From: Limosilactobacillus caecicola
Lineage (GTDB): Bacteria; Bacillota; Bacilli; Lactobacillales; Lactobacillaceae
Direction: 5' to 3'
Assembly: GCF_943192935.1 (NCBI RefSeq)
Contig: NZ_CALPCI010000002.1
Coordinates: 62,001-126,000 of the forward strand
DNA: 64,000 bases
The stretch's first letter is position 1; every line of letters starts with the position of its first letter. Positions 1 to 9,261 of the stretch are shown here, in pieces. The position numbers and the translations under genes were made by a program. A model generated the notes under the pieces. It made no database searches. It had not been told where the DNA came from and saw nothing but the letters and a program-made list of their open reading frames with translations.

Positions 1-1
1 G

Positions 2-253
2 GTCAATTTGCAGGCAATCTCCACCAATGGGCAGTTGAATTTTAATGTCTATTTGTTTAATGTTGAACCGGGCATTCGGATTGACTACCAGACGGGGAGC
101 TATACGACCGATGCACAGATGAAAGTACCGGTGCCGGCCAATGCTGTCGAGGCGGCAGACAACCAAAAGAATAACAACACCCAGTTCCGCTTTATGGGTA
201 AATACACGCGTCCCATCGCGGATCACCCTCGTCAATACGTTAGAAAATGGTAA
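2..253 (+). CDS. DNA/RNA non-specific endonuclease, C-terminal fragment
   Basis: This open frame enters from the left edge and ends with TAA at 251-253, so only about 83 C-terminal residues are visible. The stretch reading LNFNVYLFNVEPGIRIDYQTG resembles the C-terminal beta-strand region of secreted DNA-entry-type nucleases of the EndA/NucA beta-beta-alpha-metal family, which in lactobacilli carry a similar VQPGxxIDYxTG segment. The catalytic DRGH region would lie upstream, outside the window, so activity cannot be judged. It is on the same strand as the following methyltransferase, 30 bases upstream, with no terminator between them. The family call rests on one motif and is moderate. Confidence 0.55.
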   Translation, partial: VNLQAISTNGQLNFNVYLFNVEPGIRIDYQTGSYTTDAQMKVPVPANAVEAADNQKNNNTQFRFMGKYTRPIADHPRQYVRKW

Positions 254-283
254 AATAAAGTAAAATTGAGAAAGAGGTTTGCC

Positions 284-1651
284 ATGCAGTTACCAACAGC
301 GTTTCAAGAAAAATACCGTCACCTTTTAGGGGATGAAGCCACGGCTTTTTTGGCGTCCTTTGATGAACCGAGCACAGGAGCCTTTCGTAGCAACCCCCTC
401 AAAAATGGGTTACCAAAAGACACGATTGCTCACGCTTCCGGACGGGTGCCGTATGTCGAAAATGGCTACTTTGGGCCAGTGAATGGAAAATCATTGGACC
501 ATGTCACGGGATGGGTTTATAGTCAAGAGCCCTCTGCGATGTACGTTGGTGAAGTGGTGGATCCTCAACCAGGAGAACGGGTCCTGGACTTATGTGCCGC
601 CCCTGGAGGAAAGAGCACCCACCTAATTGCCAAAATGCATGATCAAGGTCTCTTAGTTGCCAATGAGATCTTTAAAAAACGGGCTCAGGTCCTTGCTTCG
701 AACCTGGAACGGTGGGGAACTGCCAATACCGTTGTTTTAAGTGAACGTCCTGATGTGCTTGAACCACATTTTCCGGCCTTCTTCGACCGCATTTTGGTGG
801 ATGCCCCCTGTTCTGGTGAGGGAATGTTTCGAAAGGAACCAGCCGGAATTGAATACTGGAACGAAGATTATCCAGCCGAATGTGCGAACCGGCAACGGAA
901 AATTTTACAATCTGCCATGAAAATGCTGAAGGCAGGTGGAACACTGGTCTATTCAACTTGTACCTTTGCTCCCGAAGAGGACGAACAAAACGTGGCCTGG
1001 CTATTAAAGAAATATCCAGCCTTGGAAATGGTGGATATTAAAAAATATCCGGGGATGGATGATGGACGACCTGAATGGGCGGATGGTAATCCCGAGTTGA
1101 CAAAAGCCGTGCGACTTTTCCCACACCACATCCAAGGTGAAGGACACTTTATTGCTAAACTGCGGTTAACCGAGCAACCGGTTCGTCCATTGAAGGTTAA
1201 GCGGGCCAAAAAGCACCAACGACCGAATGAATATCACGCAACTAAGCAGTCAGTAACCCTGTTTGAAGAATGGCGTCAAGTGGTGTTACCGGACGTGCGA
1301 TTTGCCAACTTTGTACAGTTTGGTGACCAGCTCTATGCCTTACCCAAGGAGATGCCAAGCATGGTCGGTTTGCAGGTCCAAACACCCGGTTTGCACTTGG
1401 GAACGCTCAAAAAGAACCGTTTTGAACCGGCGTTAGCGTTGGCGCTGAAATTGCAACCGACTGACACTCCGCACCGGTTACTGATTACTAAGGAACAATG
1501 GCGGCAGTATGTTCATGGCAACATCGTTCAAATTGATGAATCATTACCAAACGGCTGGTACCTGTTAGTATGCGAGGAGCACACGACCGGATTTGGTAAA
1601 TTGGTGAACGGGACGGTGAAAAACTTTTTCCCGAAAGGATTACGCTTTTAA
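284..1651 (+). CDS. rsmF: RsmF/NOP2-family rRNA (cytosine-C5)-methyltransferase
   Basis: Transfers methyl from S-adenosylmethionine to a cytosine C5 of rRNA (RsmB/RsmF/NOL1-NOP2-Sun family, cytoplasmic). The protein of 455 residues has an N-terminal RNA-binding part, then the SAM motif VLDLCAAPGGKS at residues 100-111. The PCSG motif (Cys176, which releases the product) lies in DAPCSGEGMF, and YSTCT carries the catalytic Cys226. The C-terminal third (about 290-455) fits the RsmF ferredoxin-like/PUA-like RNA-binding extension. I chose ATG 284 because AGAAAGAGG lies at the right spacing before it; a longer frame from TTG 266 has no ribosome binding site. The exact target base cannot be read from sequence. 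The OsmC-like gene follows 13 bases downstream, probably in the same transcript. Confidence 0.9.
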   Translation: MQLPTAFQEKYRHLLGDEATAFLASFDEPSTGAFRSNPLKNGLPKDTIAHASGRVPYVENGYFGPVNGKSLDHVTGWVYSQEPSAMYVGEVVDPQPGERVLDLCAAPGGKSTHLIAKMHDQGLLVANEIFKKRAQVLASNLERWGTANTVVLSERPDVLEPHFPAFFDRILVDAPCSGEGMFRKEPAGIEYWNEDYPAECANRQRKILQSAMKMLKAGGTLVYSTCTFAPEEDEQNVAWLLKKYPALEMVDIKKYPGMDDGRPEWADGNPELTKAVRLFPHHIQGEGHFIAKLRLTEQPVRPLKVKRAKKHQRPNEYHATKQSVTLFEEWRQVVLPDVRFANFVQFGDQLYALPKEMPSMVGLQVQTPGLHLGTLKKNRFEPALALALKLQPTDTPHRLLITKEQWRQYVHGNIVQIDESLPNGWYLLVCEEHTTGFGKLVNGTVKNFFPKGLRF

Positions 1652-1664
1652 TGGAGGTTAAATC

Positions 1665-2075
1665 ATGAGTGAATATCAAATTAAGACAGCTTTGCAAGCT
1701 GAAGAATGGCAATTGAAAAATCAGGCCCGGGGCCACGTTTTCTTTGCTGATGATGTCAAAGATGATGGGACCGACGCTGGTCCGAACCCTGTGGAATACC
1801 TTACGGGGGCGGTGAATTCCTGCATTGCCATGTCAGCGGGAATGGTTGTGAAAAGTAAAAAGTACGATGTTCAAAATTTTAAATTAACGACGACGGCGAC
1901 CACCACAGATTTGGGACATGGGAAGTCGGTAGTTTCAAAAATGGTCATTAACATTAGTTTCGAAACGGGGATGACTTCAGAGGAGCAACAAAAGTTTGTT
2001 GACTTTGTGTTACACGTCTCAACTGTTTACCAAACGGTGGCCCAGTCAGTAGAAATGGTCGTCAATGTAAATTAA
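1665..2075 (+). CDS. OsmC/Ohr-family protein lacking the second redox cysteine
   Basis: A 136-residue protein of the OsmC/Ohr fold, whose better known members reduce organic or inorganic peroxides with two cysteines. Visible features are GPNPVEYLTGAVNSC with the first (peroxidatic) cysteine at residue 53 and the C-terminal helix HVSTVYQTV. In active family members this helix reads H-x-C-(P/T)-V. Here the second cysteine is Ser119, so the usual disulfide mechanism is not available as such. The start ATG 1665 is preceded by GGAGG. It lies between the rRNA methyltransferase and a strong bidirectional terminator, so it is probably the last gene of that transcript. A thiol-dependent role with an external partner, or a non-redox role, is possible; this is inference. 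Confidence 0.85.
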   Translation: MSEYQIKTALQAEEWQLKNQARGHVFFADDVKDDGTDAGPNPVEYLTGAVNSCIAMSAGMVVKSKKYDVQNFKLTTTATTTDLGHGKSVVSKMVINISFETGMTSEEQQKFVDFVLHVSTVYQTVAQSVEMVVNVN

Positions 2076-2076
2076 C

Positions 2077-2117
2077 AAACAGCTCCGTGAGGGAAAATTC
2101 CTTCTCGGAGCTGTTTT
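2077..2117. terminator. Bidirectional rho-independent terminator
   Basis: An 11-base arm AAACAGCTCCG pairs with CGGAGCTGTTT across a central part that pairs further. There is an A-run on the left and a T-run on the right. It lies between the convergent OsmC-like gene and fni and can serve both. Confidence 0.9.
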
Positions 2118-2118
2118 G

Positions 2119-3156
2119 TCAATGATTTAAATGTCGTTGTTGAACATAATTGTATAGTTGTTCGTCTAAGACGAAGTCAACTTGTGATAAATCACTAAAG
2201 TGCCGACATCCCAGCATGGTCATGATTCTGGTGACTTCAGTTTGCCAAGTTTGCACTGCTTTTAGGAGGCCTTCTTCGCCATCCTGATAATATCGGTGAA
2301 GAAAGTAACCGGCGACACCAACCGCTTGGGCACCCAGGACCCCGGCCTTAATCACATCAAGCGGGCCAGTGACCCCACCGGAGGCCAGAAGGGTAACCTG
2401 ATCAAGGCCGGCCGCTTCAAGTAAACTTTCGGGAGTGGTCAGTCCCCAGTTAGTAAGGTCCGAGAAATCAGCCACGTGGTTCCGGCGGTTTTCAATTTGG
2501 ACGAAGTTGGTGCCGCCTCGGCCAGAAAGATTGATTGTCTTGACTCCCAGGCTCATTAACTGTTGGATGGTCGCCCGGCTCATCCCAAAGCCGACTTCCT
2601 TAACGATCACTGGTACCGGTAGTTCTTCAACTAGTTGCTGAATGTTTGCTCGCCAGTGGAAATTACGGTCACCTTCAGCCATGGCGGCTTCCTGGGCGAC
2701 GTTCAGGTGAATTTCTAAAGCATCAGCCTGTAGCAAATCAATTGCTTGACGAGCCTGTTTAACAGTGACATTCGCGCCCAGGTTAGCGATGATTGTCCCG
2801 GTTGGGTTGGCGTTCCGGACAACCTGAAAAGAATCGTTGAATTGGGGCAGCTTAAACATGGGTGAAAGCGACCCAGTTGCCATTGCAATGCCAGTTTTGT
2901 TGGCAACCCGTGCTAAGGCCATATTGACGGTTTTGGCTTGCTCACTTCCTCCGGTCATTGCTTCAAAATAAAAGGGCCACTGTAGCGTGAGCCCATTAAT
3001 CTGTACTTGAGGATTGAACTCGGTGGTGGCCATTTCCGGCAGGGCGTTGGGAATCAAGCGGACCTGGTCAAAAGGGTGCGCTTGATGAGCAGCATCATAA
3101 AATTTTTCCGCCAATGAAAGGTGTTCATTTTTACGTTTGGCATGCTCGAGGTTCAT
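2119..3156 (-). CDS. fni: Type 2 isopentenyl-diphosphate delta-isomerase (FMN-dependent)
   Basis: Interconverts isopentenyl and dimethylallyl diphosphate, the last step of the mevalonate branch, using FMN, NADPH and Mg2+. The 345-residue protein has normal family length. The sequence shows KRKNEH near the N-terminus, MTGG at 67-70, the ANLGAN loop, EIHLNVAQE with His150, Asn152, Gln155 and Glu156 (substrate and Mg contacts), KEVGFGMS, SGRGGTNF at 211-218 (FMN phosphate) and GVAGYFL. It is the last gene of the minus-strand operon mvaK1-mvaD-mvaK2-fni, 16 bases after mvaK2, and stops at the shared terminator. No unusual residue was noticed. Confidence 0.96.
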   Translation of the reverse strand: MNLEHAKRKNEHLSLAEKFYDAAHQAHPFDQVRLIPNALPEMATTEFNPQVQINGLTLQWPFYFEAMTGGSEQAKTVNMALARVANKTGIAMATGSLSPMFKLPQFNDSFQVVRNANPTGTIIANLGANVTVKQARQAIDLLQADALEIHLNVAQEAAMAEGDRNFHWRANIQQLVEELPVPVIVKEVGFGMSRATIQQLMSLGVKTINLSGRGGTNFVQIENRRNHVADFSDLTNWGLTTPESLLEAAGLDQVTLLASGGVTGPLDVIKAGVLGAQAVGVAGYFLHRYYQDGEEGLLKAVQTWQTEVTRIMTMLGCRHFSDLSQVDFVLDEQLYNYVQQRHLNH

Positions 3157-3172
3157 AATTATCCTCCGGTCC

Positions 3173-4276
3173 TTATTTGATGGTGACGGTATAGCGTTGC
3201 ACGTTATCTACAAAGTGGACTGCAAGCGGTAGTCGTTCGATTTGGTTGGACTCCCATTGGTCAACCATTGCTTTGAGGTCTGCGTGGCCGTCAATGGCAA
3301 CGATCCCACAGTCACCACCACCGGCGCCAGAAGTCTTGGCGGCGCCACCAAATTCTTCCGCAATTTGGCACAATTTTTTCAGTAGTGGGGTTTCAATTTG
3401 GACCCCGGAACGTTCCGCCAACTTTTGAAGCAGGGAACGGTTATAACGAATTTCCTGCTTAATGATGTTTAAATCACTGTTGTGGAAGCCTTCCACCATT
3501 CGTTGAATGCAGCGTCGACTTGCATCCAAAAACTGGTGGTATTTCGCTTGCTCCCGCGCCTTAAAGAGCGAAATCTTATCAACCAGTTGTGAGGTTGAAG
3601 CGGGCTTCCCGGTCCAGCCAATGACTAGGGCGAGGTTAGCAGGCGCGGTGAGGGATTCGATGTTGAGGTTGGGCCATGGCAAATTGAGTAAGGTGGTTAA
3701 ATCGAGAAACTTGCGTTGCTCAGCCAACCATTGCCGGTCAAAGGAATGATAGGCGATCCAGCCACCATAAACGGACGCGGCCACATCGCCGAGAGAACCA
3801 TTTCCTTGAACAGAGAAATGGGCAATGGCCGCTAACTTAAAGATCTGGTCCTTATTAACTGGCAGGTTGTAAAACTTGCAGAGGGCTTTGACAGTCGCAA
3901 CGGTGACAGCGGCCGAAGAACCTAAGCCATATTTTTTGCCTGAAGCACTGTCCAGTTCACTGTCAATTTGCAAATTATAAACTTGCAGGGGTTGGTTTAA
4001 GGTGCGGGCGTATTCTTCAGTCACCTGGATAGCTGAAAGAATGTATGAAAAGGGGTTATCACGTTGGTCAACGACCATTTGGTCACCCTGACGGTGCCAC
4101 TGCACGGCATTATTTTGATATTGATGGCTCAGAATTTGCCCGACGCCATTCGTCGATGGCTCAATCGTACAGTAGACGAACTGGTTCAAAGCCACTAAAA
4201 TTGCGGGAAAGCCATTTTCAACGACCGCATACTCCCCGGCAATGTATAATTTTCCTGGTGCTTTTTCTTTAATCAA
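3173..4276 (-). CDS. mvaK2: Phosphomevalonate kinase
   Basis: Phosphorylates mevalonate 5-phosphate to the diphosphate in the cytoplasm. The 367-residue GHMP kinase has KAPGKLYIAGEYAVVENG at the N-terminus, the ATP loop GLGSSAA at 117-123 and the C-terminal GHMP motif KTSGAGGGDCG near residues 314-324. The start codon is TTG at 4276-4274, with an AAGGAA Shine-Dalgarno about nine bases upstream; no in-frame ATG precedes the conserved KEKAPGKL. The third gene of the mevalonate operon, it lies 25 bases after mvaD. Length and motifs are normal for Firmicutes MvaK2. Confidence 0.95.
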   Translation of the reverse strand: MIKEKAPGKLYIAGEYAVVENGFPAILVALNQFVYCTIEPSTNGVGQILSHQYQNNAVQWHRQGDQMVVDQRDNPFSYILSAIQVTEEYARTLNQPLQVYNLQIDSELDSASGKKYGLGSSAAVTVATVKALCKFYNLPVNKDQIFKLAAIAHFSVQGNGSLGDVAASVYGGWIAYHSFDRQWLAEQRKFLDLTTLLNLPWPNLNIESLTAPANLALVIGWTGKPASTSQLVDKISLFKAREQAKYHQFLDASRRCIQRMVEGFHNSDLNIIKQEIRYNRSLLQKLAERSGVQIETPLLKKLCQIAEEFGGAAKTSGAGGGDCGIVAIDGHADLKAMVDQWESNQIERLPLAVHFVDNVQRYTVTIK

Positions 4277-4301
4277 AAGTCAAATTCCTTCCCAATGAAA
4301 T

Positions 4302-5276
4302 TTAGTTCTTAAGTAAATGGGCTCCTGGTCCTGGCTGGGCAACGACAAGGCGGTCCCGGCCAAAGAGCGGAGTTAATTGATCGATGATTTGGGCCCGGTC
4401 TTGCTGATTATAAATCAATTTAATGTTCGGACCAGCGTCCATCGTATAATAGCAGTTTAGACCGTTCTCACGCAAGTTTTTAATCAGATTGATAGCTTGA
4501 ATGGTTTCAGCAGCAAAGTAGGTGAAGGCCGGATCTGCTGAAAGGGTGAGCGCGTGCATGCGCATGGCATTCTCCTCGGCAAGATGGCCAATGGCATCAA
4601 TATCTTGCCGAGCAATTGCCCGCTTCATTGCCACCATGTCATCAGCGACGATTTCCCGCCAGGTTGGATAGAATGGCGAGGTCTTCACAGAAAGTTCCAT
4701 TCCTCCGCGGCTGGAGACCTTCTTTTGTTGAGTGTCAATCAGGATGGCCAACATTTCAATGCCAAAATTGACCTTTTCCATCACCGGTTTAGCGTAGGAA
4801 GTTAGATCATCATGACCCGCATGCCACTCAACGAGGCCACCATAAATTGAGCGGGTGGCCGACCCAGAACCACGCCGGGCTAACCGTGAAAGGTCACGCC
4901 GTGACAAATCCAATCCGGCGGCATGACTAGCAGCCATTGCGAGGGCGGCAAAGGCGGATGCTGAAGAAGCCAATCCAGCCGCCATCGGTACGTGGTTGGT
5001 CGAGTTAACGACGGCATAGCGCCGTTCACCACTGAGTTCGCGGACTCGGTCCAAAACTCGCGTGACTTTGCCTAATTTAGTAGCCGGAAATTCCTTTTGG
5101 TCGACGATTAAATGATCACGATCGAGATTATCGCGGAAGTCGACGGCGGTATCAGTATAAAATTGGTCTAGTGTTAAGGATAGTGAATCGGTTTGTGGAA
5201 TGATTAGTTGACGATCCTTCTTGCCCCAATATTTGACCAGGGCAATGTTGGTATGTGCACGTGCACGAGCTGTCAT
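4302..5276 (-). CDS. mvaD: Diphosphomevalonate decarboxylase
   Basis: ATP-dependent decarboxylation of mevalonate 5-diphosphate to isopentenyl diphosphate. The 324-residue GHMP-fold protein carries ALVKYWGKKD near residues 13-21, the phosphate-binding GLASSASA at 101-108, RRGSGSATRSIYGG and TMDAGPN with the catalytic Asp at about residue 280. All conserved elements of active enzymes are present. Its start codon overlaps the stop of mvaK1 (ATGA, 4 bases), so translation is coupled. This is the second gene of the minus-strand operon. Confidence 0.96.
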   Translation of the reverse strand: MTARARAHTNIALVKYWGKKDRQLIIPQTDSLSLTLDQFYTDTAVDFRDNLDRDHLIVDQKEFPATKLGKVTRVLDRVRELSGERRYAVVNSTNHVPMAAGLASSASAFAALAMAASHAAGLDLSRRDLSRLARRGSGSATRSIYGGLVEWHAGHDDLTSYAKPVMEKVNFGIEMLAILIDTQQKKVSSRGGMELSVKTSPFYPTWREIVADDMVAMKRAIARQDIDAIGHLAEENAMRMHALTLSADPAFTYFAAETIQAINLIKNLRENGLNCYYTMDAGPNIKLIYNQQDRAQIIDQLTPLFGRDRLVVAQPGPGAHLLKN

Positions 5277-6220
5277 AGTGATTCCCCTTTATTAAATGGT
5301 TGGATCCAGGTTGCCGTCGCCCCGTGATCCTTTAAAATTCCAGAAATTTTACGGGCGCCCATTGCGGATTGGGTAATTGCAAACATGCAACCACCACGGC
5401 CACCACCAGTCAGTTTTGCCCCTAAGGCGCCATTTTCAAGTGCAATGGTGACTAACTGATTCAATTGGGGATCGCTGACGCCTAATTTATCGAGGTCCCA
5501 ATGGGCCGCAGTCATTTTTTGCCCCAAGCGGTCAGCTTGATTGTTAATAATCGCTCCTTTACTAGCAAGGGCCAAGTCACCCAAATCATTAATTAGTGCT
5601 TGGGCAACATCATGATTGGTGTGCAATTCGTCTTTGACAGTTGCAATCGCTTCTCTAGTGGCCCCTTTGATACCAGTGTCAGCAATTACCATGGTGGCTT
5701 CGAGATTCAGATTGATGGGGGTTCCTTTTTCACCCTTATGGAACCAGACCGGGTCCGGTGAACTGACGGTTGCGGCATCTAAGCCGCTGGGACTCCGGTG
5801 GGTAACCTGTTCTTCGATATCGGCCCATTGTAAGAGGGTTGGTCGGTCGAGCGGTGCCTGATAATAGTCAAAAAAGGCGCGGATAATGGCAACCGCACAG
5901 GCAGCGGAGGATCCCATTCCGCGTTCTGCGGGGATGTCGCTGTTGATGGTCATCGTCCAATGATCATTTTCACCACCAAAATGAGAGATTAATTGGTTCA
6001 CCAGCTTTTTGATTCCAGCCATTGATGCAGGAATTTTCGCAAAGTCACCGCTAAAATAGCGACTTTCGATCAATTTAACTTGTTCTTGGTGCTCGGTCAT
6101 TCTGACCGTTGTGGTCACGCTCGGGAGGGGCATGGCAATTGCTGGTTGTCCATATACAACACTATGCTCACCCATGAGGATAATTTTAGCGTGACTTTTC
6201 CCGATTCCATTTTTTTGCAT
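5273..6220 (-). CDS. mvaK1: Mevalonate kinase
   Basis: Phosphorylates mevalonate to mevalonate 5-phosphate. The 315-residue GHMP kinase shows GIGKSHAKIILMGEHSVVYG at the N-terminus, ERGMGSSAACA (ATP loop) and LTGGGRGGCMFA near the C-terminus. It is the first gene of the operon mvaK1-mvaD-mvaK2-fni. The upper pathway genes (mvaA, mvaS) are not in the window. The ribosome binding site before ATG 6220 is weak (a GGGTTGA-like stretch), so the exact start is less certain than the identity. The divergent gene on the other side is dinG, about 200 bases away. Feedback control by pathway products is known for some MvaK1 proteins but cannot be seen here. Confidence 0.95.
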   Translation of the reverse strand: MQKNGIGKSHAKIILMGEHSVVYGQPAIAMPLPSVTTTVRMTEHQEQVKLIESRYFSGDFAKIPASMAGIKKLVNQLISHFGGENDHWTMTINSDIPAERGMGSSAACAVAIIRAFFDYYQAPLDRPTLLQWADIEEQVTHRSPSGLDAATVSSPDPVWFHKGEKGTPINLNLEATMVIADTGIKGATREAIATVKDELHTNHDVAQALINDLGDLALASKGAIINNQADRLGQKMTAAHWDLDKLGVSDPQLNQLVTIALENGALGAKLTGGGRGGCMFAITQSAMGARKISGILKDHGATATWIQPFNKGESL

Positions 6221-6323
6221 GGTCAGTTATTTCAACCCACTTTCTCAAAAAAGTCCAACCATCATTTTAACATCATTTAAACCGAAACTACTAATCTTCA
6301 GGAAAGCTTAATGATTACCCCAA

Positions 6324-6352
6324 TGGTCAAGCCTGAAAATCCATAGTATGAT
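6324..6352 (+). promoter_or_regulatory. Predicted promoter of dinG
   Basis: TGGTCA at 6324-6329 and TATGAT at 6347-6352 are separated by 17 bases, about 65 bases before the dinG start. Four of six and five of six consensus matches make this plausible but not certain. Confidence 0.5.
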
Positions 6353-6417
6353 AGGGGCAGTTAATCACGAAAAATAGGCTTGAAACACCTAAAATTTAAC
6401 CGGAGGTGATGACCGTC

Positions 6418-9261
6418 ATGCCAGCAAAAAAACGCCGTCAAGGTCCAGTGTATTCGGTGGTTGATCTGGAAACGACGGGAACAAGCATTAAAAATGGCGA
6501 TCGAATTATTCAAGTGGGGATTGTCCTGGTACAACATGGAAAAATCATCAACCAGTTTGAAACCCGCATTAATCCGTTAATGAAAATCCCCCACAGTGTC
6601 CAACAATTAACCGGCATCACTGACCGGGACGTGGCCCGGGCACCGTTATTTGACGACGTGGCGCAAACGATCGAAAGCTTGCTCAGTGGAACCATTTTTG
6701 TCGCGCACAATGTGAACTTTGATTTTCCCTTTTTAAATCACGAATTGGAACGGGTTGGTCGGGATCCGCTCCGGATTTCAGCAATCGATACCGTGACCCT
6801 GAGCCAAATTTTAATGCCAACGGCCAAAAGTTATCGATTAAGGGATTTAACTAAGTACTTGCATATCGAACATAATCACCCGCACAGTGCGGTGTCCGAT
6901 GCGGAAGCAACGGCGACCTTATTAAATGATTTAATTCGGCAAATTCGCCAATTACCGACGGTGACTTTACAAAAGCTGGTCGCCCTGAATTTAGACTTGC
7001 CATTTCAGACTGCCCAAATGTTTAAGCGCGAGTTAGTCTGGCGACAAAATCATAAGGTGCCATTGCCTGATGACTTATACATTAGCGGTGAGGTGGCCTT
7101 ACATAAGGAACGGCCCTTGATCAGTGACCAGGTCAAAGTCAAGCCTTACCCTAAAACTAAACGGCAAAAGGAACGGCTCTATGGTGATCATCTAGAATAC
7201 CGGCCGACCCAAGCTAAGATGATGAACGCCATTTATAACCACTTTAGTCGTGATGGTAATAATCAGCTAGTGATTGAAGCGGGGACGGGATTAGGGAAGA
7301 CCCTTGGTTACCTTTTACCTTTGAGCTACCTAACCTATCCACAACACAAAATTGTGGTTAGCACCGCCACCAATTTGTTGCAGGAACAACTGATTAATAA
7401 ACCATTGGAACAGTTAAACACGGTACTCCCGTTTAATTTAAATGCGGTTTTAGTCAAAGGCAATAATCACTATTTAAACCTCAGTAAGTTTATTCATTCC
7501 CTCAGTATCCATGAGGATTCAAAACTGATTCAACTGATCAAAGCACAAATTCTTGTCTGGCTGTTAACGACGACAACTGGTGACCTCGATGAATTAAATC
7601 TAAATTCACAGCGTTCGCCATACTTTGCAGAAATTCGACATCACGGGATTCAATCCTTGCGTAAAGATGATCGCTTTTATCGGGATGACTTTCTAGTGCG
7701 GCGGCAAAAGAAATTGGCAGCGGCCAATATCATTGTGACCAACCATTCCTATTTGGTAGCCCATGCTCAAGAATTAGGGGCGATGAGTCCACTGACCTAT
7801 CTCGTCGTGGATGAAGCCCAGCACTTGGGTCGGAGTGTGCTGCAAAATTCACGGGATGAGATTAGCTTCCAACGGGCGGCAATGGTGGTCAACCAATTGC
7901 AAAGCTTGCTGGGTAATGAAACCGAGCAAAGTTTAAATGACGTTTTTGAGAAGCTCCCGTTAGGTAAGTACAATATTGAGCTCATGCGCAGTGACCTCAG
8001 TGAGGTCCATGCTGCACTAGGGGATCTTCAACAAGAGCTGTATGCGCACTTCCTTCAGGATATTAACGCCAATAACGGTGATGATTTTATCGAACAAGTG
8101 GTTGACAATCAGGAGTTACTGAATTTACTGTCCCCAGATGGTGCGTTAATGATGCGCTTTGAACAGGCCCTTGCTAGTCTCAAATTACATTTCACGGCTT
8201 TGGAGCACCTCTTTACTGCCCGGCATGATTCATGGCTGAGTAGTGACCGCTACATTATGAATCAGGTTACTAGTCAGATGGCTGGTCTGTTGAAGATGGA
8301 TGAACAGTTTCGTTCAATGCTCCAAACCTTGCGTTACGATGCCGATTCGTCCGTTTACTGGTTAAATGTTCGGCAGTCGAGTGAACGCAGTACCATGCGC
8401 TTAATTGGTGGTTTACTGGTCAGCAATCACTACCTCCGCGAAAATGTTTATGCATATTTTTACCGGCAGTTATTCGTTGGGGCAACCCTCTTTACTTCCG
8501 GCCGGTCTAATTATCTTTACCAACAATTGGATCTTGACCCGAATAACGTTAAAAGCAAGCGGTTCCCGTCGACCTTTGACTACCAGCACCATGCACGATT
8601 ATATGTTGCAACGGACGCCCCCAAGCCAGATAACCAGGATGATAGTGAATACCTTCGCTATCTCAGCGAGAGTATTTACCAAATTGCTCAAGCAAACCAG
8701 TGTCAAACCATGATCTTGTTTAATTCCCTGGTGACGATTGAACAAGTATACAGTCGGTTACGACAAACGGATCTCTTTAACCAACGTGATATTCTCGCTC
8801 AGGGAATTAATGGCAGTCGGGAGAAATTATTGAAGCAGTTTGCGACTGGCTCAAATTCCATTTTGATGGGGGCCAGTAGCTTTTGGGAAGGAATCGACCT
8901 CCCCAACAACCAGTTACAATTACTGATTGTGACGCGGCTGCCATTTGATGCGCCTAATGAAGCCTTTACCAAGGCGGAACACCAGCTTCTAAAAGCGCAG
9001 GGGAAAAACCCGTTCTATAACGCCGAATTGCCTAAGGCGACGATCCGGCTGCGTCAGGGCTTTGGTCGTTTGCTCAGAACTCCTGATGATTTTGGCGCGG
9101 CGGTTATCCTTGACGGCCGCTTGGCTCATCGACGGTATGGACGGAGTATGATTAAGGCCTTGCCGGCTGACCTGACGGTGGAAGAATTAGCAACGAAAGA
9201 AATTGCCCAGAAGGCAAAAAAATTTTTAAAACCCCGTGGTCAGCAACCAAAACGAGCTTAG
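6418..9261 (+). CDS. dinG: DinG-type exonuclease/helicase-like protein with DnaQ domain
   Basis: A 947-residue protein with an N-terminal DEDDh exonuclease domain: Asp16 and Glu18 in DLETTG, Asp102 in HNVNFD, and His156/Asp161 in HSAVSDAE. This is followed by a superfamily 2 XPD/DinG-like helicase part with Walker A AGTGLGKT (Lys294), DEAQ at 465-468, SSFWEGIDLP, and the arginine-finger motif QGFGRLLR. In Firmicutes this fusion is known from the Staphylococcus aureus homologue, which acts as a 3'-5' exonuclease. The four cysteines that hold an iron-sulfur cluster in E. coli DinG are absent between the Walker A and DEAQ boxes. I chose ATG 6418 because GGAGGTGA ends eight bases earlier; an upstream GTG at 6406 overlaps this site. 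The order dinG-ypmB-asnS-dnaD is conserved in Firmicutes. Confidence 0.93.
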   Translation: MPAKKRRQGPVYSVVDLETTGTSIKNGDRIIQVGIVLVQHGKIINQFETRINPLMKIPHSVQQLTGITDRDVARAPLFDDVAQTIESLLSGTIFVAHNVNFDFPFLNHELERVGRDPLRISAIDTVTLSQILMPTAKSYRLRDLTKYLHIEHNHPHSAVSDAEATATLLNDLIRQIRQLPTVTLQKLVALNLDLPFQTAQMFKRELVWRQNHKVPLPDDLYISGEVALHKERPLISDQVKVKPYPKTKRQKERLYGDHLEYRPTQAKMMNAIYNHFSRDGNNQLVIEAGTGLGKTLGYLLPLSYLTYPQHKIVVSTATNLLQEQLINKPLEQLNTVLPFNLNAVLVKGNNHYLNLSKFIHSLSIHEDSKLIQLIKAQILVWLLTTTTGDLDELNLNSQRSPYFAEIRHHGIQSLRKDDRFYRDDFLVRRQKKLAAANIIVTNHSYLVAHAQELGAMSPLTYLVVDEAQHLGRSVLQNSRDEISFQRAAMVVNQLQSLLGNETEQSLNDVFEKLPLGKYNIELMRSDLSEVHAALGDLQQELYAHFLQDINANNGDDFIEQVVDNQELLNLLSPDGALMMRFEQALASLKLHFTALEHLFTARHDSWLSSDRYIMNQVTSQMAGLLKMDEQFRSMLQTLRYDADSSVYWLNVRQSSERSTMRLIGGLLVSNHYLRENVYAYFYRQLFVGATLFTSGRSNYLYQQLDLDPNNVKSKRFPSTFDYQHHARLYVATDAPKPDNQDDSEYLRYLSESIYQIAQANQCQTMILFNSLVTIEQVYSRLRQTDLFNQRDILAQGINGSREKLLKQFATGSNSILMGASSFWEGIDLPNNQLQLLIVTRLPFDAPNEAFTKAEHQLLKAQGKNPFYNAELPKATIRLRQGFGRLLRTPDDFGAAVILDGRLAHRRYGRSMIKALPADLTVEELATKEIAQKAKKFLKPRGQQPKRA

